Below are positions 35,297-44,201 of a stretch of DNA of 64,000 nucleotides, in pieces. The position numbers were made by a program, and so were the translations under genes. The first letter of the stretch is position 1. Every line of letters starts with the position of its first letter. This stretch comes from Brevibacillus reuszeri (GTDB taxonomy: Bacteria; Bacillota; Bacilli; Brevibacillales; Brevibacillaceae). Under the pieces are notes generated by a model, which was given only the letters and a program-made list of their open reading frames with translations, was not told the origin of the DNA and ran no database searches. The stretch is from positions 124,001 through 188,000 of the forward strand of contig NZ_BEXF01000009.1 of the NCBI RefSeq assembly GCF_002897295.1, in the 5' to 3' direction.

Positions 35297-36772
35297 ATGA
35301 GAATTGCAATCGGTATAGTAGCTCACGAGACAAACACATTTTCCAGTGTACCTACAACGGTAGAGTCATTTAAAGAACTAGAGTGGGACCATGGACAAGC
35401 AATTTTGGATAAGAGTAGAAATGTGCGTGACTTCGTGGGAGGAATGATTGATAAGGCAGAAGAGTTGGGGATTGAATTGATACCCACTTTCTCTGCCTTT
35501 GCCGAACCATCAGGAATAATTACAAAGGAAACGTATGAAACACTAATCAAGGAGCTACTTGATGGAATCAAGCAAGCAGGAGAGATAGATGCCGTTTGTC
35601 TTGGTCTGCATGGAGCAGGTGTAGTTGAGGGGATTGATGATTTGGAAGGAGAAATTCTACAAGCGGTACGCACCGTCATAGGCTACTCCATTCCACTTAC
35701 GGCAGCTCTTGACCTGCATGGAAATCTGACCCAGAAAATGATAACAGAAGCAGATGCATTGTTTGGCGTTCATTTATATCCCCATGTGGATATGTATGAA
35801 CGAGCCGCCGAGGCACTTGACGTTGCCCATCGTATGGTAAAGGGCGAGTGTAAACCGGTGATGCATCTTACAAAGCTGCCTCTGATTATCCCTACCTCGA
35901 CAACTAATCTCTCACCTGCAAAGGATATTAATGAAGCGTGCTACAAGTGGGAAAAAGAGCCTGGAGTCATCGACTGTGCGTTTTTTCACGGCTTCCCCTA
36001 TACGGATACACCTGATGTAGGTGTCTCCATTATCAGTGTCGTAGACGGAGACAAGGAACTGGCAAAGCGAGTTACAGAGGATGTTGCAAGACTGGTTTGG
36101 GAAAAGCGGGATGAGTTTACACCCCATGTCCTCACCCCAGCAGAAGGCATTCAGGAAGCACTTGAGTCAGTAGGAATGCCGGTTGTAATTAATGAAACGT
36201 CAGATAATCCTGGCGGGGGTACACCTGGAGACGGAACGCACTTGCTTGGAGCTATTCTAGAAGCAAAGCTGGAGAATGCTTGCTTTGGTTTTATCTACGA
36301 TCCAGAAGTAGCGCAAATCGCTCATGAGGCTGGTGTCGGCTCAACAATCGAAGTAAAGCTGGGCGGTAAAACGGATCGGTTGCACGGGGAATCCTTATCT
36401 ATCACAGCCTATGTAAAAAGCTTGTCTGACGGAAAGTTTATCGCTTCTACTCCCATGGGAAAAGGAAGTCAAGTCAATTATGGTAAATCAGCAAGACTGC
36501 AGGTAGGCGGGATAGATATACTCGTCTGTTCTGTCCGATCGCAGGTGATGGATGAACAGATTTTCCTTTTGCACGGTATTAACGTTTTGGAGTATAAGAT
36601 TGTCGCGCTAAAATCCAGTCAGCACTTCAGGGCTTCCTTTGAACCGATCGCAGCCCGGATCATTACGGTAGACTCACCTGGACTTACATGCCTGCAATTT
36701 ACTCAATTCGATTACAAACGACTCCAACGCCCCATTTATCCGCTTGATCAGGAAGCTGTATTTCCAAAATGA
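35297..36772 (+). CDS. M81-family metallopeptidase (MlrC-like)
   Basis: 491 residues. Opening MRIAIGIVAHETNTFSSVPT is the M81/MlrC signature; further blocks are VCLGLHGAGVVEG, ALDLHGNLTQKM and GVHLYPHVDMYERA, supplying the zinc Asp/His ligands, and SDNPGGGTPGDGT. MlrC cleaves linear microcystin fragments next to Adda in sphingomonads, but most M81 proteins have unknown substrates. AGGAGG precedes the start. No signal peptide. Next to a serine hydrolase of the MlrB-like fold. The last codons run into a short stretch resembling the leader of a type A serine hydrolase gene. Confidence 0.85.
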   Translation: MRIAIGIVAHETNTFSSVPTTVESFKELEWDHGQAILDKSRNVRDFVGGMIDKAEELGIELIPTFSAFAEPSGIITKETYETLIKELLDGIKQAGEIDAVCLGLHGAGVVEGIDDLEGEILQAVRTVIGYSIPLTAALDLHGNLTQKMITEADALFGVHLYPHVDMYERAAEALDVAHRMVKGECKPVMHLTKLPLIIPTSTTNLSPAKDINEACYKWEKEPGVIDCAFFHGFPYTDTPDVGVSIISVVDGDKELAKRVTEDVARLVWEKRDEFTPHVLTPAEGIQEALESVGMPVVINETSDNPGGGTPGDGTHLLGAILEAKLENACFGFIYDPEVAQIAHEAGVGSTIEVKLGGKTDRLHGESLSITAYVKSLSDGKFIASTPMGKGSQVNYGKSARLQVGGIDILVCSVRSQVMDEQIFLLHGINVLEYKIVALKSSQHFRASFEPIAARIITVDSPGLTCLQFTQFDYKRLQRPIYPLDQEAVFPK

Positions 36773-36813
36773 AAAAATAAGGATGATGGATAGGTGCACC
36801 CACAATTGGACCA
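36764..36813 (+). pseudogene. 5' remnant of a type A serine hydrolase gene
   Basis: The stretch TTCCAAAATGAAAA followed by ATAAGGATGATGGA and CACCCACAATTGGACC matches the ribosome binding site and first codons of the type A genes at 18393 and 23231 (which read HNWT). After about 50 bases the match ends and unrelated sequence leads to the type B gene. I infer a deleted type A gene. Confidence 0.6.
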
Positions 36814-36911
36814 CCAAAAGCGTAGGTTAACGAGTGATTTGTGTCCCGCCTCTCATAATGTATGACATCGGTAAAGCATTTTTTTAAAAAGAGTGAGAGG
36901 AGACCTTTCAA

Positions 36912-38357
36912 ATGAAAAAACATTGGGAAGCTGCTTTTGAAGATTTTGCTCAAAATGTGTTTACAGAAAGTCGCGCACCTGGCCTGATTGTAGGTTTGAA
37001 TAAAGACGGAGAGAGTCTATACAGAAAAAGCTTCGGCTACCGAGATGCGGAGCAAAGGCTGGAATTAACGCCAAATACCGTAATGGGGCTGGCTTCGGTG
37101 ACAAAATCCTTTACGTGTATGGCTATCATGCAGCTGCAGGAGGCGGGGAAGCTGTCCGTTCATGATCCTGTGATCACATATTTGCCAGAACTGTGGACAC
37201 CTGATCGTGCGAAAACGGAGCAGATGACCATTCATCATTTTATGACTCATTCAGCCGGGTTTCCGCCCCTTCCAGCTGATTCACTTGCTGTCAAGAATTC
37301 TATGCTTGAGGCGCTATCCGATGAGAATCATCCCATCTACAGATTTCTGAAAAAGGAAGATGTAAAACCGATTGAGACGTTCGCCGATTATTTGGACACT
37401 TTCAACAAACAAGAGTATGAACTGCTCGGAGCCCCCGGACAGTACTTCAGTTACTCCAATGACTCGTATTCATTGCTTGGCGGCATTATACACAGGGTGA
37501 GCGGTAAACCGTACGACGTTTATGTAAAGGATCACATCCTTGATCCAGCAGGCATGATGAGCAGTACATTTTACCTTAGTGATCTGCCGAAATTTCCGGA
37601 TGTCACAACGATTTACCATTACCGGGAAAGTAACGATGGACTTGAGGTATATCCCGATCCAGACTGGGAAGACGGTCTGGTCGTCGCAGCTTCTGGCTTC
37701 TTACATTCTACCCTGCGAGACATGCTGAACTACGCTGAGATCTTCCGTACAGGTGGATTGGTTGGCAAGGAGCGCATTCTTTCTGAGGAAAGCGTTAAGG
37801 AAATGATGCGGCCACACATTCGTTGTAGTTATGACAGATATTATGGATATGGATTGATGATCCAGCCCGACTTCTTTGGTCAAACGATGGTAGAACATGG
37901 AGGTGCGATAAAGGGTGTAGCGACCCAGCTGACCATTTTGCCGGAAAGTGGAATCACGGCAGTAAGCTATGCTAATTTGGTAGGCACACCTGTTGGGGAA
38001 GTTGTTACGGCAGCAATCAATACGGTTGCAGGGCGTCCGGCAGACGCTTCCGCTTCGATATACAGGGAGTATCACGTTCCTGTTGAAAAAATGGGCAGGT
38101 ATGTTGGAAGATTCATATCGGGCGAAGGTGCGGATTTAAGTGTAGTGCTAGAAGAAGGGGCATTACAGGTAGTACATAATGAATCCATCACCGGGAGCCG
38201 AAACAAAGAAAAGTATCCGCTACAGCCAATCGGAGAGGACTATTTCTTGGTCAACGTAAAGGGAAGATCGTTTTCCGTTGGATTTATGACGGAAGATGAT
38301 GGGGAAGTGAAGGCCATCTCATATGGCTTTCGGATCATTCCAAAAGAGAAAAAATAG
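36912..38357 (+). CDS. Serine hydrolase of class C beta-lactamase/PBP fold (type B, copy 2)
   Basis: 481 residues, start ATG nine bases after AGAGGAGA. Same motifs as the 20044 product (SVTK, YSND, EHGGAIKG), nearly identical over long blocks, for example LASVTKSFTCMAIMQLQEAG. No sigma-54 promoter or TTGC-N9-GCAA dyad upstream, so this copy has been placed under different control, probably with the M81 gene. Cytoplasmic by lack of a signal peptide. Confidence 0.9.
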   Translation: MKKHWEAAFEDFAQNVFTESRAPGLIVGLNKDGESLYRKSFGYRDAEQRLELTPNTVMGLASVTKSFTCMAIMQLQEAGKLSVHDPVITYLPELWTPDRAKTEQMTIHHFMTHSAGFPPLPADSLAVKNSMLEALSDENHPIYRFLKKEDVKPIETFADYLDTFNKQEYELLGAPGQYFSYSNDSYSLLGGIIHRVSGKPYDVYVKDHILDPAGMMSSTFYLSDLPKFPDVTTIYHYRESNDGLEVYPDPDWEDGLVVAASGFLHSTLRDMLNYAEIFRTGGLVGKERILSEESVKEMMRPHIRCSYDRYYGYGLMIQPDFFGQTMVEHGGAIKGVATQLTILPESGITAVSYANLVGTPVGEVVTAAINTVAGRPADASASIYREYHVPVEKMGRYVGRFISGEGADLSVVLEEGALQVVHNESITGSRNKEKYPLQPIGEDYFLVNVKGRSFSVGFMTEDDGEVKAISYGFRIIPKEKK

Positions 38358-38466
38358 AAATCGATCGAGAACATGGTCGTAATTATCAATAAACAATAAG
38401 CTTTAGGGTTGACGCTATCGGCAGCAGCTGTAATTATTGTTCATTCCACTTATATCTAGTAAAATA

Positions 38467-38496
38467 TTGACAATTATTGTTAGCGGATGGTACGAT
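38467..38496 (+). promoter_or_regulatory. Sigma-A-type promoter for the DUF4062 gene
   Basis: TTGACA, 18-bp spacer, TACGAT, 31 bases before the start codon. Confidence 0.5.
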
Positions 38497-38526
38497 TCTG
38501 ATTATTTTATGACATGTAGGTGGCCT

Positions 38527-39105
38527 ATGAGAAAAAAATTACAAGTGTTTATAGCGTCTACTTTTAGCGATTTGATTGAAGAAAGACATGCAGCTGTAGA
38601 AGCGATTCTGCGCGCTGGACACATCCCTACTGGAACCGAGCTTTTCTTCAGTGAAGTTTCATTCGAATTTTCTAAGAGATGGATCGATGAATCTGATGTC
38701 TTTATCCTGATTCTAGGAGGGCTTTATGGAACAATGCTTCCTGATGACTCAAAGAGCTATACACATTGGAAGTATGATTATGCCGGGGAAATTGGAAAAC
38801 CTCGATTAGCTTTCGTAGTTACAGATGAAGCATTAAGAAGAAAGCCATATGACTTCGTAACAATGGAAAGCTATCAGAGGCTCCAAGAGTTTAAGCAATC
38901 CGTAATAGAAACCATTCCAACCTATTACGCTGACGATGAACGGCACATCAAGATGGTTATTCGTGATCAATTGTCAGGGTATCAACGAAGAGACGATTTG
39001 TACGGGTGGTTTTCTGGCAAGGAGATCCCAGATGTACAAAAGCTATTGGAAGAGAATGAAAAACTAAAAGCAGAGTTAGAAAAGCTTCAAACAGGAAATC
39101 AATGA
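38527..39105 (+). CDS. DUF4062 domain protein
   Basis: 192 residues from ATG 38527 (AGGTGG upstream). The opening KKLQVFIASTFSDLIEERHA and the SDVFILILGGLYGTMLPDD block are DUF4062, a Rossmann-like, TIR/nucleotide-hydrolase-related domain that often heads STAND NTPase defence proteins. Here it stands alone, ending in a short leucine/glutamate coiled coil (LLEENEKLKAELEKL). A role in signalling or defence is possible but not shown; no partner NTPase gene is beside it. Confidence 0.8.
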   Translation: MRKKLQVFIASTFSDLIEERHAAVEAILRAGHIPTGTELFFSEVSFEFSKRWIDESDVFILILGGLYGTMLPDDSKSYTHWKYDYAGEIGKPRLAFVVTDEALRRKPYDFVTMESYQRLQEFKQSVIETIPTYYADDERHIKMVIRDQLSGYQRRDDLYGWFSGKEIPDVQKLLEENEKLKAELEKLQTGNQ

Positions 39106-39112
39106 TGAAGTG

Positions 39113-39150
39113 AAAGTCTCCTTTTACAAAAAAGGGGGCTTTTTTTTTTA
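39113..39150 (+). terminator. Terminator after the DUF4062 gene
   Basis: AAAGTCTCCTTTT pairs with AAAAGGGGGCTTT, one mismatch and short loop, followed by a long T-run. Confidence 0.8.
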
Positions 39151-39293
39151 TGAATAAAGAAACACAGTAATTTACGATTTCAACAAGTTTCGTTAAAGCT
39201 AGGTTAATATCCGTTCTCTATGATGGCTATGAAGGAAATGGATCATAACAGAAATAATGAAGGAAATACTACACGGAAATGAGGGTATGCAGC

Positions 39294-40007
39294 ATGATTC
39301 AGTTTTTATGGTTCGATCTTGGGTACACACTGGTAAAAATGAACAGGGAAGAGGTTTACCAGAAGGTGCTTGGGGAGTTCGATGTATACCGCAGCCAGGA
39401 GGAAATCGCCCTTGCATATCATCGGACAGACAAGCTGTTCATGCGAGAGTATCAAGGCGTGCTTGGCAAAGACAGCAGAGCATTTTTACCGTGGTATGTC
39501 GGCGCTCTTAACTATAAACTCTGTCTTTCCTTACCGATTGAAGAGGTGGTTCACGTTTATAGAAAGTTTGCGAGTGAATATCCCCTGCAATGGACTGCCT
39601 TCGATGGGGCAAAAGAGACTCTCTTTGAGCTAAAAAATCTCGGCTACAGACTTGGACTAATTTCCAACTGGGATCAAACAGCGAGGACAGTGCTGGAAAA
39701 AAACGGACTGGACGAGGTGCTCGATGAGGTCTTTATCTCCTCTGAAGTAGGGCTGGAAAAGCCTGACCCGGCTATCTTCCAACTGGCATTGGAACAAGCT
39801 AAAGTGACCTCCAATCAATCTCTTTACATCGGTGACAACTATTACGACGATGTGATCGGCTGTCAAAAGGTCGGCATGCACTGCCTGCTCATTAATCCAT
39901 ATGGAAATTGTGGCGTGGAGGAATTATCCTATCAGCCAGTTATTCGCGGAATCCAGGATGTTGCTACCTACTTGGGTCATCGGCAGCAGAGTCTTAAGGT
40001 CAATTAA
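39294..40007 (+). CDS. HAD-superfamily hydrolase
   Basis: 237 residues from ATG 39294, seven bases after GAGGGT. Motif I is FDLGYTL, so the usual second Asp (general acid) is Gly; motif II LISNWDQT; motif III in SEVGLEKPDPAIF; motif IV YIGDNYYDD. Subfamily IA with helical cap. The Asp-to-Gly change is seen in some HAD-IA proteins with altered activity and leaves phosphatase function uncertain. First gene of the operon that includes an RpiR regulator and a peptide-type ABC transporter. Confidence 0.88.
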   Translation: MIQFLWFDLGYTLVKMNREEVYQKVLGEFDVYRSQEEIALAYHRTDKLFMREYQGVLGKDSRAFLPWYVGALNYKLCLSLPIEEVVHVYRKFASEYPLQWTAFDGAKETLFELKNLGYRLGLISNWDQTARTVLEKNGLDEVLDEVFISSEVGLEKPDPAIFQLALEQAKVTSNQSLYIGDNYYDDVIGCQKVGMHCLLINPYGNCGVEELSYQPVIRGIQDVATYLGHRQQSLKVN

Positions 40008-40022
40008 CGGGAGAGATTTGCG

Positions 40023-40868
40023 ATGCAGTCGTTTGTAGAGAGAATTCAGGAGCACTTTGACACCTTGAGTACCGGCCAGAAAAAAGTGGCTCATTATATC
40101 CAAACCAACATGCAGGATGCAGTCATGCAATCTGCACACAAGATCGCGGATAACTCGGGGGTTAGCGAAGCAACCGTTCATAGACTGGCGCAAGCTTTGT
40201 CCTATAGCAGCTTCACCAACATGCTTCAGGAATTGCGGCACTATGTGCTGAAGGATCAGCGAGCGGTGAGAAATTTCCTGATTTCCACAAGCCATCAGGA
40301 AGATTCCTGGCTGGAAAAGCATTTTCAGCAAGAGCTGGAGAATCTGCATGAGACGATGGCACGTGCGGACAAGTCTGCGATCAACCAAGCCGCACGCATG
40401 CTACTGGAAGCGGATCGTATCTGGGTTGTTGGTTGGCGGATGGGATTATCCATCACCTCATATATGAGCTTCGTTCTGAAGTACATGCTGGGCAATTGTG
40501 AATTAATTCCACAAGGAGGTGTTGCGGAATATGCGACCTACATAAAGCCAAGCGATACGGTATTTGCCTGTGGCTTTCCCCGGTATTGCTCCAAGACCCT
40601 AAAGGTGGCTGCACTCGCAAAGGAAGAGGGGGCGAAGGTCATCGTGCTCACCGATTCCGAGCTGTCACCATTCGCCAAGCTCTCTGATCTGACACTGTTT
40701 GCTTCCAATAAATCGACTGGATTTCTAGATTCGTATACGGCCTCATTGTCGGTGGCAAGTGCGATTATTAACGAAATCTCCTACCTGGAGAAAAATCGCG
40801 TGCACAAAAATATTCAGAGGATGGAAATGATGTTCAAGGAGTTTCAGGATCATTTTGAGTGGAAATGA
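40023..40868 (+). CDS. RpiR/MurR-family regulator (HTH + SIS domain)
   Basis: 281 residues: N-terminal HTH_6 (TGQKKVAHYIQTN, IADNSGVSEATVHRLAQALS) and a SIS phosphosugar-binding domain (DRIWVVGWRMGLSIT, FPRYCSKTLKVAALAKEEGAKV). Family regulators sense sugar phosphates such as MurNAc-6-P. Its presence at the head of a peptide-type transporter operon suggests that the imported molecule carries, or is converted to, a phosphorylated or sugar-like moiety. Confidence 0.9.
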   Translation: MQSFVERIQEHFDTLSTGQKKVAHYIQTNMQDAVMQSAHKIADNSGVSEATVHRLAQALSYSSFTNMLQELRHYVLKDQRAVRNFLISTSHQEDSWLEKHFQQELENLHETMARADKSAINQAARMLLEADRIWVVGWRMGLSITSYMSFVLKYMLGNCELIPQGGVAEYATYIKPSDTVFACGFPRYCSKTLKVAALAKEEGAKVIVLTDSELSPFAKLSDLTLFASNKSTGFLDSYTASLSVASAIINEISYLEKNRVHKNIQRMEMMFKEFQDHFEWK

Positions 40869-40890
40869 CGCATGGGAAAGGAACCATAGG

Positions 40891-41625
40891 ATGAATCTTA
40901 CGGTGATTGGCTGTTGGGGAGCGTACCCCGAGAAAAATGAGGCGACTTCAGGATACTTGGTTGAATACAGCGGGAGCAAGATTTTGTTGGATTGCGGAAG
41001 CGGTGTACTGACTCGTCTGCAAAATTACTGCTCTCTCGAAGAGCTGGACGCCGTCGTCATTACGCATACACATGCCGATCATTTTGCGGATGTGTACAGC
41101 TTGGAGTTTGCCATTCTGATTCTTATGCAAATCGGCAAAAGGAAGAAGCCACTCGACGTGTATGTATATGGTTCCGAGCTGTGCAGGCTGTCCTTTAGCT
41201 TCCCGCAGTATGTGCATGTTCATCCGATTCACATAGGTGAGCCATTGAAAATCGGTACAGCGAAGCTCGAGTTTTCGGAGAACGTCCACGAGGTTCCCTG
41301 CTGTGCGGTCAGGCTGACAACAGAGGACGGCAAGGCGCTTGTTTATTCTGGAGATACTGGCTATTGCCAATCGTTGATCGAGCTTTCCCACCATGCTGAT
41401 GTGTTGCTGATTGAAAGCAGCTTTTACGATTGGCAAAAAGGAATGATGAATGGCCACTTGACTGCGGGAGAAGCCGGAACGATCGCTGCTTTGGCTAACG
41501 TCAAGCAGCTTGTGCTTACGCATTTTCCCCATTATGGAGAGCTTTCGCAATTGGTTGAGGAAGCAGCGCAGCGTTATGACGGACCTATCCATTTAGCTTA
41601 TGGTGACATGAAACTATCGATCTAA
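40891..41625 (+). CDS. MBL-fold hydrolase (RNase Z-like subfamily)
   Basis: 244 residues; ATG 40891 behind AAAGGAACC. THTHADHFADV is the metal motif; further ligands VHEVPCCAVR, YSGDTGYCQ, GHLTAGEAG and LTHFPHYGE. Resembles phosphodiesterase-like members such as PhnP/ElaC-type enzymes rather than beta-lactamases. Lies between the regulator and the binding lipoprotein gene. Confidence 0.85.
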   Translation: MNLTVIGCWGAYPEKNEATSGYLVEYSGSKILLDCGSGVLTRLQNYCSLEELDAVVITHTHADHFADVYSLEFAILILMQIGKRKKPLDVYVYGSELCRLSFSFPQYVHVHPIHIGEPLKIGTAKLEFSENVHEVPCCAVRLTTEDGKALVYSGDTGYCQSLIELSHHADVLLIESSFYDWQKGMMNGHLTAGEAGTIAALANVKQLVLTHFPHYGELSQLVEEAAQRYDGPIHLAYGDMKLSI

Positions 41626-41646
41626 TCCTGGAAAGGGGTTTTTCCC

Positions 41647-43236
41647 ATGTTGAAAATAAGGAAGACGTTCGTAACAGGCTTCTCCATGCTAGCGGTAATG
41701 TCAATGGTCATCACTGGTTGCGGCAGCAGCACCTCTCCAGCTCCGGCAACAACAGGTTCCGCACAAACAACGACTGATACACAGACAAAAGACAGTGGTC
41801 GAGATGAGAAAGTAGAGGGTGGAATTGTACGGGTTGCTATGGCAACGGAGCCGGATAACCTGGATCCATATTTGTCTGCAGCGACTGACACAAGTTCCAT
41901 GATGGATAACGTATTTGACGGTCTGTTCGAGGCAGGAGAAAACAGCGAATTGGTTCCAGCAATTGCAGAATCGTATCAGGTCTCTGCGGATGGGCAGACC
42001 TATACGTTCAAAATCCGAAAAGGGATCAAATTCCACGACGGCTCGGATTTGACTGCTGAAGACGTTCTGTATTCATATGCAAAGCTGTCCGGACTGAACG
42101 GCAAGGAACCACTATCGGCAAAGTTTGCTGCCATCGAGAAAATCGATACTCCAGATGACTCCACCGTTGTAGTCAAGCTCAAAGAAAAGGATGCCGCTTT
42201 TTTAGCCGCCAACATCGTAGCCATCGTGCCAAAAGATTATGAAAAGCAGAGTGAAAAGCCGATCGGTGCAGGTCCGTTCAAGTTTGCGTCCTATACACCA
42301 GGCCAGCAGCTCGTTTTAGAGCGAAATGATCAATTCTACGATCAGGAGAAGAAACCAGCTCTGGAGCGCGTTGAATTCAAAATCATGCCAGATTCGAATG
42401 CATCCGTTTTGGCTATGCAATCCGGTGATATTGACATGATCCCAGGCATTTCTGACCAAGGCGCAAAGCAGTTAGGTGCGGGATTCCAGCTTGTCTCTGG
42501 TCCGCAGAACATGGTCCAGCTGATGGCACTGAACAATTCCGTCAAGCCACTGGATGATGTGCGGGTGCGTCAGGCGATCAATTATGCAATCAACAAAGAT
42601 GTGATTATCCAAACGGTCGCGGAAGGAAACGGAGTAAAGCTGGGGTCCAATATGAGCCCGGCGATGAAAAGGTACTATCAGGAAGGCTTGACGGAGCGTT
42701 ATCAGACCGATGTGGAAAAAGCGAAGGCACTGCTCAAGGAAGCAGGCTACGAAAAGGGCTTCAAGCTGGCAATTACAGTTCCTTCGAACTACACCTTCCA
42801 TGTCGATACGGCACAGGTTATTGTAGAGCAGTTGAAAGCGGTTGGCATTGCCGCGGAGATCAAGCAGATCGAGTGGAGCAGCTGGCTGGAAGATGTATAC
42901 AACAATGCTAAATATGAAGCAACGATCATCGGCTTGACTGGGAAGCTCGATCCGCATGAGGTTCTGGGCAGATTTGAAACCACCTACCGCAAGAACTTCT
43001 ACAAATTCAGCAACGTCGAGTTCGATGATCTCGTCAATCGTGGACGTACAGAAGTGGACGAAACGAAACGAGCTGACTTGTACAAACAAGCTCAGACGAT
43101 ACTCACCGAACAGGCGGTCGCTGTATTCATCATGGACCCTAGCCGTTCTGTTGCGATGAAGGAAAATTTACACGGCTTCAAAATGTATCCAGTACAAAAA
43201 TACGATTTCGCCGCGATGTATTTTTCCACAAAGTAA
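41647..43236 (+). CDS. ABC transporter substrate-binding lipoprotein (SBP_bac_5), fourth copy
   Basis: 529 residues; lipobox VITGC; Ser/Thr-rich linker; mature fold with GGIVRVAMATEPDNLDPYLS, KFHDGSDLTAEDVLYSY and DDVRVRQAINYAINKDVI. Family 5 includes binders of peptides, nickel, glutathione, opines such as agrocinopine-like phosphodiesters, and sugars. Immediately upstream of its cognate permeases. Confidence 0.92.
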   Translation: MLKIRKTFVTGFSMLAVMSMVITGCGSSTSPAPATTGSAQTTTDTQTKDSGRDEKVEGGIVRVAMATEPDNLDPYLSAATDTSSMMDNVFDGLFEAGENSELVPAIAESYQVSADGQTYTFKIRKGIKFHDGSDLTAEDVLYSYAKLSGLNGKEPLSAKFAAIEKIDTPDDSTVVVKLKEKDAAFLAANIVAIVPKDYEKQSEKPIGAGPFKFASYTPGQQLVLERNDQFYDQEKKPALERVEFKIMPDSNASVLAMQSGDIDMIPGISDQGAKQLGAGFQLVSGPQNMVQLMALNNSVKPLDDVRVRQAINYAINKDVIIQTVAEGNGVKLGSNMSPAMKRYYQEGLTERYQTDVEKAKALLKEAGYEKGFKLAITVPSNYTFHVDTAQVIVEQLKAVGIAAEIKQIEWSSWLEDVYNNAKYEATIIGLTGKLDPHEVLGRFETTYRKNFYKFSNVEFDDLVNRGRTEVDETKRADLYKQAQTILTEQAVAVFIMDPSRSVAMKENLHGFKMYPVQKYDFAAMYFSTK

Positions 43237-43251
43237 ACGAGGGATGCTGAA

Positions 43252-44196
43252 GTGAGATTTTACATGACAAAGCTGGCAACTTTACTGTCCACCGTCTTGC
43301 TCGTCTCTATCATGACGTTTCTAGTCTTTCAAATTTTGCCGGGCGACCCTGCCGAGATCGTGCTCGGTGTGGACGCAGATCCGCACCAGCTGGCTGAATT
43401 ACGCAAGACGATGGGGCTGGATCGACCGCCTACGGAACGTTATGCTTCATGGATCGCGGATACGGTGACCGGAAATTTCGGCACGTCGATTCGCTATCAG
43501 CGATCAGTGGCGGAAATCGTGGCAGAGAGGCTTCCTGTTACGCTTTCATTATCTGTAATGTCGTTGGGGTTGACCTTAATCATCGGTCTTCCCCTCGGCA
43601 TCTACATAGCAAGAAAAGATGGCAAGTTCTCGTCTACGTTGCTATCTGCCTTCACGCAGCTGGGTTTGGCGGTACCCTCGTTCTGGATGGCATTTATTCT
43701 GATTCTGGTCTTCTCCGTCACCTTCAAGCTCTTTCCGACTTACGGCTATGTACCCTGGAACCAAGATCCCCTGGGTGCGTTCAAATTGCTGTTTCTGCCT
43801 TCACTCGCCCTCGCGATCCCAGGCATTGCTGTGATCATCCGGTATTTACGCAACACGCTGCTGGACCAGCTCCGTATGGATTACGTACGTACTGCTAGAA
43901 GTAAAGGATTGCGGGAGAAGAGCATCATGTACGGCCATATATTGCGTAACTCTATGATTCCGGTGCTTACGATTGTCGGTTTGTTGATCGCAGACACGCT
44001 GGGAGGCAGCATCGTCGTAGAGAATGTATTTGCTCTGCCGGGGCTTGGCAACCTGCTCATCACTTCGATCGGCACACGCGATTTGCCCCTCTTACAGACG
44101 CTCGTTCTTTACATTGCGATTATTGTGGTTCTGATAAATTTTGTTGTCGACATCCTGTACAAAGTGATTGATCCGCGAATTCGATTGAAAAGGTGA
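43252..44196 (+). CDS. ABC transporter permease (DppB type)
   Basis: 314 residues, GTG start 16 bases after the lipoprotein stop with GAGGG upstream. Six TM segments, TMGLDRPPTERYASWI, EAA loop YVRTARSKGLREKSIMYGHI, end KVIDPRIRLKR. Forms a heterodimeric channel with the next gene product. Confidence 0.92.
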   Translation: MRFYMTKLATLLSTVLLVSIMTFLVFQILPGDPAEIVLGVDADPHQLAELRKTMGLDRPPTERYASWIADTVTGNFGTSIRYQRSVAEIVAERLPVTLSLSVMSLGLTLIIGLPLGIYIARKDGKFSSTLLSAFTQLGLAVPSFWMAFILILVFSVTFKLFPTYGYVPWNQDPLGAFKLLFLPSLALAIPGIAVIIRYLRNTLLDQLRMDYVRTARSKGLREKSIMYGHILRNSMIPVLTIVGLLIADTLGGSIVVENVFALPGLGNLLITSIGTRDLPLLQTLVLYIAIIVVLINFVVDILYKVIDPRIRLKR

Positions 44197-44201
44197 ACAA
44201 G

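Noticed and set aside
40948-41592. Long reverse-strand open frame opposite the MBL gene
   Set aside because: Shadow of a well-conserved enzyme gene.
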